This document shows, one piece after another, positions 7,709 to 16,630 of a DNA stretch of 64,000 nucleotides. Location of the stretch: contig NZ_RQPJ01000002.1 of NCBI RefSeq assembly GCF_003957295.1, positions 124,001 through 188,000 of the forward strand. The letters run 5' to 3'. The stretch comes from Arenibacter aquaticus. GTDB taxonomy: Bacteria; Bacteroidota; Bacteroidia; Flavobacteriales; Flavobacteriaceae. Numbering within the stretch: the stretch's first letter is position 1; every line of letters starts with the position of its first letter. The notes under the pieces are model-generated. The model searched no databases. It was not told where the DNA came from and saw only the letters and a list, made by a program, of their open reading frames with translations. The translations under genes were made by a program, and so were the position numbers.

Positions 7709-8296
7709 TTATTTTACTTCAAAAGGAAATTCAACAAGAACCTTTTCCCAACTCAAGCTAATTGTTCCTGAATCATTGGTAGTCTTTGTTACCTTGTATT
7801 CTAAATGTTCCTTGATTTCTTCGGAAATTTTTGGGGTTACTTTAAATCTCATCACATCATCTTTCTCATTATATTCATCTTTACCGTGCTGGTTCCAGTT
7901 GGAATTAAAAATAATTGTCCATTCCTCTTGATTCGGAATAACAAAGAACCCGTATTTCCCTGCCTTCAACTCTTTACCATCAATGGTCAAATCCTTATTG
8001 GTTTCTATCCAAGTGGCCATATGTGCGCCCGCTTGCCAAACGGTATTATAAGGAAGTAAACCGCCAAAAATGATACGTTTACGAACTCCTGGGGATGAAT
8101 AATCAATATGAATATGCGCATCGCCCACCATCGCCATTGCGCTTGTATGCGGACTCAATGATTTTTTTTTATTAGGTTCTGCACTTGTTGAATTTTGCTC
8201 TGTTCTGTCGGTAATTGGCACTTCTTGAGCTTCCTTTGAAGCTTCTTTACAAGAAGCTAAAAGGATAATACATAATAGAATGATACTTTTTTTCAT
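7709..8296 (-). CDS. DUF2911 lipoprotein
   Basis: This 195-residue protein has a lipoprotein signal, MKKSIILLCIILLASC, with the lipid-carrying Cys at residue 16. The mature part carries DUF2911 features: GDAHIHIDYSSPGVRKRIIF, GGLLPYNTVWQAGAHMATWI and GKYGFFVIPNQEEWTIIFN. DUF2911 is widespread in Bacteroidota and its function is unknown. The family normally occurs outside metal islands, so its place between the ATPase and PepSY genes suggests recruitment to envelope metal handling. That is inference from context only. Confidence 0.85.
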   Translation of the reverse strand: MKKSIILLCIILLASCKEASKEAQEVPITDRTEQNSTSAEPNKKKSLSPHTSAMAMVGDAHIHIDYSSPGVRKRIIFGGLLPYNTVWQAGAHMATWIETNKDLTIDGKELKAGKYGFFVIPNQEEWTIIFNSNWNQHGKDEYNEKDDVMRFKVTPKISEEIKEHLEYKVTKTTNDSGTISLSWEKVLVEFPFEVK

Positions 8297-8309
8297 TATA
8301 TAGGATGGT

Positions 8310-10823
8310 TTAGTTAATTGATTTTGTTCTGAGCCTAAGTGCGTTTGCTATTACTGAAACTGAACTAAAACTCATTGCCAGCGCCGCAATCATAGGCGAT
8401 AACAGAATTCCGAAAAATGGGAATAATACACCTGCCGCAATCGGTACACCCAGCGTGTTGTATATCATAGCAAAAAATAGATTTTGTTTTATGTTACGCA
8501 TAACTTTGTGGCTAAGGTTTCTTGCTTTTACGATACCGTGCAAATCGCCCTTTACCAAGGTTATCATAGCGCTTTCTATAGCGACATCAGTTCCTGTGCC
8601 CATTGCAATACCCACATCACTTTTTGCCAGTGCTGGTGCATCATTGATACCATCGCCTGCCATTGCGACTACTTTGCCTTGCTGTTGTAGTTTTTTAACC
8701 TCATCCAGTTTGTTTTCAGGTAACATTCCTGCTTTGAAGTCAGCGAGATTGAGTTCGCTCGCCACAGCTTGGGCGGTGTCGTGATTATCTCCTGTGAGCA
8801 TTATTACTTCGATGCCTTTGTCCTGTAATTCTTTGATTGCCTTAGCACTCGTTTCTTTTATTTTATCGCCTATGACCACGTAGCCTGAAACTTCGCCATC
8901 AATGGATAAGTAGGAAACCGTTTTTCCCTGTTTCTGAAAGGATTGTGCTTCGGTTTCCATTTCAGGTGATAGCTTGGCATTTGCATACTCCATCATTTTG
9001 GCATTTCCCAAATCGAGCTTCTTGCCATCAACTGTTCCTTCTACGCCTTTTCCGGTTACTGCGCTAAAGTTTTCGGTTTTTGATATTTCGACCTTCTGCT
9101 CCTTTCCATATTTCACGGTGGCTTCGGCAAGTGGATGCTCGCTGGAACTGTTTAGGGATGCGATAAGATGTAGAATTTCGCTTTCGCGAAAGCGAGATTC
9201 ATCAAACGACCCAATTTTCTCAACCGTTGGTTTCCCTTCCGTAATGGTTCCTGTTTTATCAACGATAAGGGTGTCCACTTTGTCCATTTTCTCTAAGGCT
9301 TCGGCATTCTTAATTAGGACACCATTTTGGGCACCTTTACCAACACCTACCATAACGGACATCGGTGTTGCCAATCCCAATGCACAAGGACAGGCTATAA
9401 TCAATACGGCAATGGCATTTACAAGAGCAAATACATAAACTGGTTCTGGTCCCCAAATCGCCCAGACAATGAAAGTGATGACCGCAATGATAACCACGAC
9501 AGGCACGAAATAGCCTGAAACCGTATCTGCCAATTTCTGAATAGGGGCACGACTGCGACTGGCATCGTTTACCATATGTATGATTTGGGAAAGCAAGGTG
9601 TCGCTACCTACTTTTTCGGCTTCCATCAAGAAAGATTGATTCCCATTAATGGTACCGCTACTTACTTTATCATCTACAGATTTATTGACTGGAATCGGTT
9701 CTCCTGAAATCATTGACTCATCTACGGTAGTTTCGCCTTCGGTAATTTTGCCATCCACAGGGATTTTATCTCCTGGCTTTACTCGTAGGATATCTCCTTT
9801 TTCAATCTGGTCGATGGAAACTTCTTCTTCGTTTCCATCCACTACGCGTACTGCTTTGTTAGGTGCAAGCTTTAATAATTCTTTCACTGCTGAATTGGTT
9901 TTACTATGTGCACGGGCTTCTAAAACTTGACCCATCAATACCAATGTGAGGATAACCGTAGCGGCTTCAAAATACACGTGAACCGCACCGGATTCTGTTT
10001 TAAATTGTTCCGGAAAAAAGTCTGGAAACAACATCCCAAAAACACTAAAGAGCCAAGCCACGCCCGCACCTATACCGATTAAGGTGAACATATTGAGATT
10101 CCAGGTTTTAATACTTCGATAAGCACGTTCAAAGAACATCCAAGTGGCATAAAACACCACAGGAATGGAAAGCCCAAATTGAATCCAGTTCCACCATTTC
10201 TGCTCCATTACATCATAAAGTGGATTGTTGGGAATCATCTCGCTCATAGCGATTATGAAAATAGGAAGCGTAAAGGCTACTGCTATCCAAAATTTCTTAA
10301 TCAGCTTATTATATGTTTTTTCTTCGGCAGATAAATCAGGTTCCATCGGCACCAAATCCATACCACAAATAGGGCAACTACCAGATTCATCCTTAATGAC
10401 TTCTGGGTGCATTGGGCACGTCCATTGCTCTGAAGTCGTTGCTGACAAATTTTGCTCTTCGACTAAATCCATTCCGCAGACAGGGCAGTCTCCCGGCTTG
10501 TTATAAGTTTTATCGCCTTCGCAATGCATTGGGCAGTAAAAGGTGCCAGTTCCTTTGCCTTTAGGTTTTTGCTTTTTCGTGTAAGCGGAATCATCTTTAT
10601 GATGATGCTCGCCTGGTTTGTGAATACTGTACGTACCGCCATCTTCTTTCAATGCTTTCTGAAATGTTTCGATGGGAATATGAGATTCCATTTCAATAGT
10701 AGCCTCTTCTTTTTCTAAATTAACCGAAGCATTGGTCACACCTTTCACTTTAGAAAGTGTTTGCTCAACGTGATTTCGGCAACCGTTGCAGGTCATTCCT
10801 TGTATTTGATAGGTGTGTTTCAT
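8310..10823 (-). CDS. copA: Copper-type P1B ATPase with HMA and two HMBD domains
   Basis: This heavy-metal-translocating ATPase has 837 residues from the preferred start at 10823, where MKHTYQIQGMTCNGC opens an HMA domain with Cys12 and Cys15. Two heavy-metal-binding segments follow (FYCPMH...CPVCGMDLV and WTCPMHPEV...CPICGMDLVP). Family signatures are CPC in the membrane (about residue 478, IACPCALGLATP), DKTGTITEGKP (about 521), SEHPLAEA (about 563) and GDGINDAPAL (about 721). CPC and the HMA domain indicate Cu+/Ag+ export from the cytoplasm. The start lies two bases after the permease stop. A longer frame to 10877 is rejected because it overlaps the permease and puts extra residues before the HMA domain. 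Confidence 0.95.
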   Translation of the reverse strand: MKHTYQIQGMTCNGCRNHVEQTLSKVKGVTNASVNLEKEEATIEMESHIPIETFQKALKEDGGTYSIHKPGEHHHKDDSAYTKKQKPKGKGTGTFYCPMHCEGDKTYNKPGDCPVCGMDLVEEQNLSATTSEQWTCPMHPEVIKDESGSCPICGMDLVPMEPDLSAEEKTYNKLIKKFWIAVAFTLPIFIIAMSEMIPNNPLYDVMEQKWWNWIQFGLSIPVVFYATWMFFERAYRSIKTWNLNMFTLIGIGAGVAWLFSVFGMLFPDFFPEQFKTESGAVHVYFEAATVILTLVLMGQVLEARAHSKTNSAVKELLKLAPNKAVRVVDGNEEEVSIDQIEKGDILRVKPGDKIPVDGKITEGETTVDESMISGEPIPVNKSVDDKVSSGTINGNQSFLMEAEKVGSDTLLSQIIHMVNDASRSRAPIQKLADTVSGYFVPVVVIIAVITFIVWAIWGPEPVYVFALVNAIAVLIIACPCALGLATPMSVMVGVGKGAQNGVLIKNAEALEKMDKVDTLIVDKTGTITEGKPTVEKIGSFDESRFRESEILHLIASLNSSSEHPLAEATVKYGKEQKVEISKTENFSAVTGKGVEGTVDGKKLDLGNAKMMEYANAKLSPEMETEAQSFQKQGKTVSYLSIDGEVSGYVVIGDKIKETSAKAIKELQDKGIEVIMLTGDNHDTAQAVASELNLADFKAGMLPENKLDEVKKLQQQGKVVAMAGDGINDAPALAKSDVGIAMGTGTDVAIESAMITLVKGDLHGIVKARNLSHKVMRNIKQNLFFAMIYNTLGVPIAAGVLFPFFGILLSPMIAALAMSFSSVSVIANALRLRTKSIN

Positions 10824-10825
10824 TT

Positions 10826-12052
10826 TTATTGAATTATGAATTTTATAATCAAACCTCCTGCAAGCCATACATAACAAATGAATGCTGCATATTTTAAGAT
10901 GGTTTCCAGCAATTGGCTTTTTGGTGCCATCTCGCTCATAGAATGCTCAACGTCTTTTTTCTTGTAAAAGCCCAAGTAAATCAGGAAAGCGGATATAGCA
11001 AGAAAGGCAATGTTCAAAAAGAAGGTGTAGTCAATCTTAAAATGTTCTTTATCCTGAATTTTTACCTGCGATGGGTCTGGCAGTATACTAAGCAAGTCGA
11101 AACTATAGTGTAGTGCCAGTGATGTACCAATCAAAGCCGTAAACAGCAGGAATAATATGAACAATGACATCTTCCATCCGTAGTATTTTGCATTGATTCG
11201 CAATACGGGAAAAACGACCAAATCGCTAAAAATAAATGCCATAACCCCTGCAAAACTTACGCCCTTACCAAAGAGTAAAGCTGCCAAAGGAATATTACCC
11301 ATTGAACCGATAAACGTCAAAAACGCAGCAACAGGTCCGACTACGATATGTTCCAGAATTTCGAAAAAAGTAAACTCTGTATTGCCTTGACCACTATTGA
11401 TAAACAAGGTCTGAAAAAAGGAATCGGGAACGAATGCCGCTACGATTCCAGCGATGGTAAAGCCTACGGTTACGTCCTTCCAGACCATCTGCCATTCCAT
11501 CTTATATTTTTTAGCCACACGCGCCCAGCTCTCTTCCTTTTTAATCTGTTTTTTCCAATCCTTGGAATCGTCCATCGCATCATCGTCTTCGCTCTCAAGA
11601 TTTTTTCTTGCTTTCTCAATGAGCTTTTTAGGATTGATAATGCGTATTAGAATCCAGCAAATGAGGATTAGCAATATGCCACCTACATACTCGCCCACAA
11701 CAAATTGCCATCCCAGAAAAATGGAAATGATGATTCCCAGTTCTATAACCAAATTTGTAGATGCCAGTAGATACGCTATGGAAGATGAAAAACTTGCTCC
11801 TTTCTTGAAGATGGATTTAGTTCCTGCCAGCGCGGCAAAGCTGCACGAGCTACTTATAAAGCCAAAAAATGTACCCAAGAGCATACTTTTGCCTTCCTTT
11901 TCTCCCATTGCTTTTTGCATCCGCTTTTCGGTTACAAAAATCTGTATCATACTACTGATGATGTAACCCAATATGAACGCCCATAATGCCATCCAGAAGA
12001 ATCCAGTGGTGGTATAGGCTGCTTCGCCCCATTGTTTTAAAAAATCATTCAT
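10826..12052 (-). CDS. COG0701-type permease
   Basis: This 408-residue integral membrane protein has about eight to ten predicted helices and a charged cytoplasmic loop (about residues 140-185). The segment GTFFGFISSSCSFAALAG contains the Ser-rich, Cys-containing motif typical of the COG0701/DUF318 permease family, some members of which export organoarsenicals. A second half-repeat begins near GPVAAFLTFIGSMGNIPLAA. The substrate is unknown. Its translational proximity to the copper ATPase (two bases) suggests metal or metalloid transport, but that is inference. Confidence 0.8.
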   Translation of the reverse strand: MNDFLKQWGEAAYTTTGFFWMALWAFILGYIISSMIQIFVTEKRMQKAMGEKEGKSMLLGTFFGFISSSCSFAALAGTKSIFKKGASFSSSIAYLLASTNLVIELGIIISIFLGWQFVVGEYVGGILLILICWILIRIINPKKLIEKARKNLESEDDDAMDDSKDWKKQIKKEESWARVAKKYKMEWQMVWKDVTVGFTIAGIVAAFVPDSFFQTLFINSGQGNTEFTFFEILEHIVVGPVAAFLTFIGSMGNIPLAALLFGKGVSFAGVMAFIFSDLVVFPVLRINAKYYGWKMSLFILFLLFTALIGTSLALHYSFDLLSILPDPSQVKIQDKEHFKIDYTFFLNIAFLAISAFLIYLGFYKKKDVEHSMSEMAPKSQLLETILKYAAFICYVWLAGGLIIKFIIQ

Positions 12053-12077
12053 ACCTCTTAATATTTGTGCCTGAAAT

Positions 12078-12125
12078 GGGAAGGGGTTCTAACTAACCAA
12101 CCATCAATGAAAAAATTCCCTTCCC
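12078..12125. repeat. Hairpin between the haem-binding and permease genes
   Basis: GGGAAGGG (12078-12085) and CCCTTCCC (12118-12125) are perfect complements separated by 32 bases. The 84-bp gap is the only larger gap between these two genes. No T-run follows on the minus strand, so this may be a processing or stability element rather than a terminator. Confidence 0.5.
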
Positions 12126-12136
12126 GTATCAGGACT

Positions 12137-12592
12137 TTACTCTAAGTCATCTTTTAAAGTTTTCATATAGTTCAATACTGCTTCCTTTTCCTCTTTTGAA
12201 AAAATAGCATCCCTATGAATAAGCGTGTAGCTATCTAAGGGCATCTCGCCGTTTTCTATCTGCTTAATGATAGAGCGCAGTTTACTGTTCTTTCTTCTGT
12301 TTGAATAGTTGGCCCATTCGTTAAAATTCAATTCTTCTTTTCCTTCTTTAATATGGTCTTCCAAAAACCAAGCAACAGGTTGCACCTTATTGTACCAAGG
12401 GTACTTTGTATTGTTGCTATGGCAATCATAGCAGGAAACCTGCAACGATTTCTCGACCGTTGCAGGCACTATATTGACAAGCATAAAATCCGTTTGCGGT
12501 ACGGCCTCACTCTTGTTATAATCCATCGGAAACAACTGAATGACCACAAACGCAATTAATGCTATCCACGCTATGATTTTTAAAACTTTCAA
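12137..12592 (-). CDS. Haem-binding-domain protein
   Basis: This 151-residue protein has an N-terminal membrane anchor (KIIAWIALIAFVVIQLFPMD) and one CxxCH-type haem site, SCYDCHSNNTKYPWYNKVQP (about residues 53-72). The rest, with IKEGKEELNFNEWANYS and GEMPLDSYTLIHRDA, matches the haem-binding-domain family common in Bacteroidota. It would face the periplasm and could transfer electrons. It begins immediately after the DUF3347 stop with no gap, so the two are probably translated together. Confidence 0.85.
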   Translation of the reverse strand: MKVLKIIAWIALIAFVVIQLFPMDYNKSEAVPQTDFMLVNIVPATVEKSLQVSCYDCHSNNTKYPWYNKVQPVAWFLEDHIKEGKEELNFNEWANYSNRRKNSKLRSIIKQIENGEMPLDSYTLIHRDAIFSKEEKEAVLNYMKTLKDDLE

Positions 12593-13189
12593 TTAGTTTA
12601 TTTCTCGTTGTACTTTGCCACATTTCAACATTTGACTACCGAAATATGGATTTCTAATTTCTTCATTCATACTCAGCCAAGCTCCGCCTTCGTTATTATT
12701 GTACATAGGGCAGAACTGCTCATAGAGTTTTTTATCGGTTCCGGTAATGGCTACCATATCGGTAACGTCTTTGCTCAACGTCTTAAAATGCTCGCGTTGA
12801 TGCTTGATATCGCTCTCTCCAATATGCTCTGCGTGTTCTGTGGCATCTTCAATTATGTCTTTTAATTCAGTTTGTTCATTATCGGAATAGTTGGATACAT
12901 CAAAAGCTTTTAGTGATTTCGCTAATGTGTTACCAAGCTCCTTCGCTTTGCCATTGTCATCGCTTACAAGCGCATCTTTTAAGTTGAAATAATCATTCAG
13001 GATTGCTTCTGCTTTTGCATCTTGGTTGTCACTCATCGCCATATCGTCCTTGTCATCCATAGATTCTTGGTGCATCTCATTGCTCATCGGCGCAGCAGCC
13101 TCTTCTTTGTTTCCGTCTTTACAGGAAACTGTTAAAATCATTGTGGCAGCCAGTGCCATTGTACTCATTGTTCTTTTTACTGTTTTCAT
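12593..13189 (-). CDS. DUF3347 lipoprotein
   Basis: This 198-residue protein has a lipoprotein signal ending LTVSC at about residues 19-23. A Met/Asp/His-rich linker with repeated Met (EMHQESMDDKDDMAMSD) could bind copper. A DUF3347 domain follows and ends CPMYNNNEGGAWLS...NPYFGSQMLKCG. The same domain is the C-terminus of the CusB protein at 4750-6492, including the CPM, NNN and GxxMLxCG motifs. The conserved Cys and Met residues suggest metal capture or hand-off in the periplasm. That role is inference. Confidence 0.85.
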   Translation of the reverse strand: MKTVKRTMSTMALAATMILTVSCKDGNKEEAAAPMSNEMHQESMDDKDDMAMSDNQDAKAEAILNDYFNLKDALVSDDNGKAKELGNTLAKSLKAFDVSNYSDNEQTELKDIIEDATEHAEHIGESDIKHQREHFKTLSKDVTDMVAITGTDKKLYEQFCPMYNNNEGGAWLSMNEEIRNPYFGSQMLKCGKVQREIN

Positions 13190-13221
13190 TTTGTATTGTA
13201 TTTAGGTTAATAATTATTTTT

Positions 13222-15594
13222 TTAAAATCTAACTGATAGTCCACCACCTGCACCGAAACGGTTGTCATAACTCCCCATTAATGAGAAGTTTCTACCAAGG
13301 ACATATTCAAGTCCTACCTGCCAAGTGGTCTCTTCTTCAAAATCCTGACCTTCTGGTAATTTACCATCCCAGCCAAAATCCATTTGGTATTCATACTCGC
13401 CATAGATTCCCAAGCGTGGGAAAATCATAAAGCCCGTACTAAAAGCAATTTGAGGACGTAATTTGCTATCTATCCTAAAATCTGAATTAATTAGCATTGG
13501 CATCAGCCATCTAACACCAGCGATTGCTGTGGTATTGATTTCTTTAAGGCTATCTTCTCCCTCGTTCTCCACATTAACACCACCAAAGACACGGAAATAA
13601 TCATTGAGGTAGCGTTCATAGGTAAACTCAGCTTCCAGATTTTTGTTCCAGCCATATTCGCCCCTTACGGCAAACTGATTTCGGATATTGGTGGCAGTCG
13701 CATACAGTTCCGTCATATGGCTTGCGCCTGTGATTTCGCCCCACGTAAATATGTGGTCTGCTTCATTTGTGAGATTGGTTAACGGATAACCTTCTAAGCG
13801 GTCATCTCGTGGTGTATCATAGCTAAAAACCCTTGCCATACCACTCATCATATGGTATAAAATGTGGCAATGAAAAAACCAATCTCCAGATTCATCGGCT
13901 GCAAATTCAAAAACCACCTTTTGCATTGGCGCTACGTTTACTGTATGCTTTAAAGGCGAGTACTCGCCATTTTCATTCAGTACCCTAAAGAAGTGCCCGT
14001 GCAGGTGCATTGGGTGGTGCATCATCGTAAGGTTGTTGAGTGTGACACGAACCACTTCGCCTTGTTTGATTTTTATCTTATCGGTTTCAGAAAGGGGAAC
14101 ACCATTTATAGACCAGACATAGCGGTTCATATTTCCGGTAAGGTTGAAGAGCATTTCTTTTACTGGTTTATCATTTTCAAACTCAGTTTTTTCGGGCGAC
14201 TTTAGATAATTGTAATTGAATTCTGGGTTACCGCCAGTTTTCATATTGTCGCCCACGACTTTATCTTTAGGTATCATATAGCCCATTTTCATTGCTCCCA
14301 TTTCCTCATCTTTACCCTTCGACATCTGCATCTTATCGTGATTCATTTTACCGTGGTCCATTTGGGCAGAATCTTTCTTCATATCCATTCCATCCATCTT
14401 CATCTTATCATCTTTCATTGACATTCCGTCCATCTGCATACCGCCCATATCCATCTTGTATTTTTCCATCACTTGAATGGAATCGTTTTTAGAAGGATTG
14501 AATTTTGAAGCTGGCGCACCCATTTTCATTCCCATAGACATCATCTGTTTCATACTTTTTATAAGGTTTGGTTCTGGAATGCTCGGTGCTTCGAGTGTTG
14601 AACCAGTACCTATATATGCTGAAGCTTCGCCTGAACCATCTTGTGCAGTAGCTCTCACTTGAAGTTTACCATTTTCGGGAACCGTAACAATGAAATCATA
14701 GGTTTCTGCTACGCCAATCAAGGTTTTATTGTGGGCGACAGGAACCACGTCAAGGCCATCTGCTGAAACGAGCATAGGATCTTCTCCGCCAAAAGTCAAC
14801 CAGAAATAAGAGGCTGCGGCAGCATTAACAAATCGTAAGCGCACACGTTCTCCAGCTTGGAAATCGGGATAATTTTGCTCAGAGCCACCATTGATGAAGA
14901 ATTTATCGTAGTAGTTGTCTGAAATTGCCATATCAGGCATACGTTGCCAAGCCATTTTTAACTTTGCGCCTACTGCATTTTGAGCAATTAATTTATCGAG
15001 ACTTTGTACTTGACCTTTTTTAATCAAGTACCATTCGTTTCCTCGTTTAAGATTTTTTAGTTGGGATTGTGGATTCTCGTCCACCCAATCGGATAACACC
15101 AAAACCAAATCTTTGTCATATTCCAAATCAGTTTCTTTTGGATTGATTTGGATGGAACCATAAACACCACGCTGCTCCTGAAGCCCTGTGTGAGAATGAT
15201 ACCAATATGTACCGGATTGTTTTAGCGCAAACTTGTATTGAAGGGTTTCGCCTGGTTTTATAGGCGGTGTTGTGAGATAAGGAACACCATCAAAAAAGTT
15301 GGGCAGTATCAAGCCGTGCCAATGTACCGATGTTTCTTCATCCATTTTATTGGTCACATTGATAATGGCAAATTCTCCTTCATTAAATTCAAGATTTGGG
15401 CCAGGAATACCACCATTAATGGTCATCGCTTGCACATCTTTGCCTGTGAAATTGACCGTCTCGTAAGTAATGGTTAGGTCGTAGACGCGCTCTGGCCAAT
15501 TGTCCACATTTTCTTCGGACTCATTTGCAATTAACTGTGCATTTGCTCCCATTGAAATTAAAAGCATTGCGATCAGTAGTATCCTAATTTTCAT
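13222..15594 (-). CDS. Multicopper oxidase fused to a CopB-like outer-membrane domain
   Basis: This 790-residue protein begins with a signal peptide (MKIRILLIAMLLISMGANA). It has three cupredoxin domains with the four copper-ligand motifs: HWHG (about 90), HSH (about 133), HPMHLHGH (about 528) and HCHILYHM (about 575). It is a CopA/PcoA-type oxidase, expected to oxidise Cu+ to less toxic Cu2+ in the periplasm. A Met-rich insert (about 345-440) with many MxM and MDGM motifs should bind copper. From about residue 635 the sequence changes to antiparallel beta segments (TYERYLNDYFRVFGGVNVEN and so on) ending in SVRF. That resembles the CopB outer-membrane barrel normally encoded by the next gene. 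Confidence 0.9.
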   Translation of the reverse strand: MKIRILLIAMLLISMGANAQLIANESEENVDNWPERVYDLTITYETVNFTGKDVQAMTINGGIPGPNLEFNEGEFAIINVTNKMDEETSVHWHGLILPNFFDGVPYLTTPPIKPGETLQYKFALKQSGTYWYHSHTGLQEQRGVYGSIQINPKETDLEYDKDLVLVLSDWVDENPQSQLKNLKRGNEWYLIKKGQVQSLDKLIAQNAVGAKLKMAWQRMPDMAISDNYYDKFFINGGSEQNYPDFQAGERVRLRFVNAAAASYFWLTFGGEDPMLVSADGLDVVPVAHNKTLIGVAETYDFIVTVPENGKLQVRATAQDGSGEASAYIGTGSTLEAPSIPEPNLIKSMKQMMSMGMKMGAPASKFNPSKNDSIQVMEKYKMDMGGMQMDGMSMKDDKMKMDGMDMKKDSAQMDHGKMNHDKMQMSKGKDEEMGAMKMGYMIPKDKVVGDNMKTGGNPEFNYNYLKSPEKTEFENDKPVKEMLFNLTGNMNRYVWSINGVPLSETDKIKIKQGEVVRVTLNNLTMMHHPMHLHGHFFRVLNENGEYSPLKHTVNVAPMQKVVFEFAADESGDWFFHCHILYHMMSGMARVFSYDTPRDDRLEGYPLTNLTNEADHIFTWGEITGASHMTELYATATNIRNQFAVRGEYGWNKNLEAEFTYERYLNDYFRVFGGVNVENEGEDSLKEINTTAIAGVRWLMPMLINSDFRIDSKLRPQIAFSTGFMIFPRLGIYGEYEYQMDFGWDGKLPEGQDFEEETTWQVGLEYVLGRNFSLMGSYDNRFGAGGGLSVRF

Positions 15595-15622
15595 AAATAA
15601 TCGTTTTTTAAATTTTAAGGTA

Positions 15623-15644
15623 GCCCTTCCCTTTCGAGAAGGGC
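15623..15644. repeat. Short hairpin between the copper-storage and oxidase genes
   Basis: GCCCTTC (15623-15629) pairs with GAAGGGC (15638-15644) across eight bases in the 60-bp gap. On the minus strand no T-run follows directly, so it may stabilise or process the transcript rather than stop it. Confidence 0.45.
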
Positions 15645-15654
15645 AATGAACTTC

Positions 15655-15978
15655 TTAAGCCAAATATGCCTCACAAGCCTCAGCACATTTTCTACAAGCT
15701 TCTGCACAATCTTGACAGTGTTTGTGGTCGTGTCCTCCGCACTCGTCGGCACAAGCGTTACAAACTTTTTGACAGTAGCGTACCAAATCATCTACATCTT
15801 CAAATTTGGTTGCCAACACCTGAGCCAAAGTGCTACATACTTCTGCACAGACACGGTCTGTGCGAATGCAGTTGACCATCATTTTTACATTTTCTTCTTC
15901 TAAGCAGGCATCTGCACAATAGTTGCAATGGTTGATACAATTGCCAAGGGCGCTAATTAATTCTGAGTTTCTCATCAT
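15655..15978 (-). CDS. Four-helix-bundle copper-binding protein (Csp/DUF326 type)
   Basis: This 107-residue protein contains about 18 cysteines, many in CxxxC spacing (CINHCNYCADAC, CQKVCNACADEC and CQDCAEACRKCAEAC). The pattern matches DUF326/Csp proteins, in which Cys residues line the inside of a four-helix bundle and store many Cu+ ions. No signal peptide is visible, so it should be a cytosolic form that buffers copper. The family relation is clear from the motifs; the metal and its capacity are not shown. It could start at either of two adjacent Met codons. Confidence 0.92.
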   Translation of the reverse strand: MMRNSELISALGNCINHCNYCADACLEEENVKMMVNCIRTDRVCAEVCSTLAQVLATKFEDVDDLVRYCQKVCNACADECGGHDHKHCQDCAEACRKCAEACEAYLA

Positions 15979-16000
15979 TTTTTATTTTTAATTAAACATT

Positions 16001-16019
16001 TAATTTCCAAGGGAAATTA
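16001..16019. promoter_or_regulatory. Candidate operator upstream of the copper-storage gene
   Basis: TAATTTCC, three bases, GGAAATTA is a perfect dyad of 8-bp arms located 23 bp upstream of the copper-binding protein start, in the gap after the AraC-type regulator gene. The position fits a regulator-binding site. I did not find a second copy elsewhere by eye. Confidence 0.45.
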
Positions 16020-16061
16020 CTGCTGAAAATCAATGTTTTGTGTTATAATTTTGGTTCATAT

Positions 16062-16628
16062 CTATACAATCTTGTCTAAAGGATTTCTAAAATTTTTCTG
16101 TCCATCCCTATAATCGCTCAGGCTCATTCCTGTCTCACTTTTAAATTGTTTACTTAGATGATTCACGTTGCTGTAATCGAGCAATTGACTTATTTCTGTG
16201 AAATTATAATCAGGTGTTTGGATAAGTTCCTTGACCTTTTCTATCTTCAGTTTGATAAAATATTTTTCAATAGTGATGCCCTCGGTAATGGAAAACACTT
16301 TGCTGATTTTCGAATAGTCCCTTTGTAATTTATCCGCAAGAAAATCGGATAACTTTCCTTCAATCTCAAGGGGCGTTACATTCAATAACTTTATCAATTC
16401 AATTTTAACTTGCTCGGTTAATTTATCTTCGGTAGAAGTGATGAGTGCAAATCCATTTCTTTCTAAAATTTCGTTAAGTATGTTCAGTTGTTCTTTTTCA
16501 TTCATATCCAATCGAAGCCTTCCCAACTCAATATCCAACAGACTAATATTTGCCTTATACAATTCATCTTTTAAGACCTTGATGCAACGGTCGCAAACCA
16601 TATTTTTTATGTAAAAATCTTTTACCAT
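16062..16628 (-). CDS. AraC-family regulator with N-terminal HMA-like metal-binding domain
   Basis: This 188-residue protein has two parts. Residues 1-70 look like an HMA fold with a CxxC site (FYIKNMVCDRCIKVLKDEL), as in CopZ-type copper chaperones. Residues 85-188 are an AraC-type double helix-turn-helix (YNFTEISQLLDYSNVNHLSK and FKSETGMSLSDYRDGQKNF). It therefore looks like a one-component sensor in which metal binding to CxxC controls DNA binding. The gene is two bases after the tolC stop and downstream of cusA, so the efflux genes and regulator are made together. The domain arrangement is clear; metal sensing is inference. Confidence 0.85.
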   Translation of the reverse strand: MVKDFYIKNMVCDRCIKVLKDELYKANISLLDIELGRLRLDMNEKEQLNILNEILERNGFALITSTEDKLTEQVKIELIKLLNVTPLEIEGKLSDFLADKLQRDYSKISKVFSITEGITIEKYFIKLKIEKVKELIQTPDYNFTEISQLLDYSNVNHLSKQFKSETGMSLSDYRDGQKNFRNPLDKIV

Positions 16629-16630
16629 TG

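Noticed and set aside
10823-10877. Longer start for the copper ATPase
   Set aside because: The extra 18 residues overlap the permease end and precede a clean HMA start MKHTYQIQGMTCNGC.
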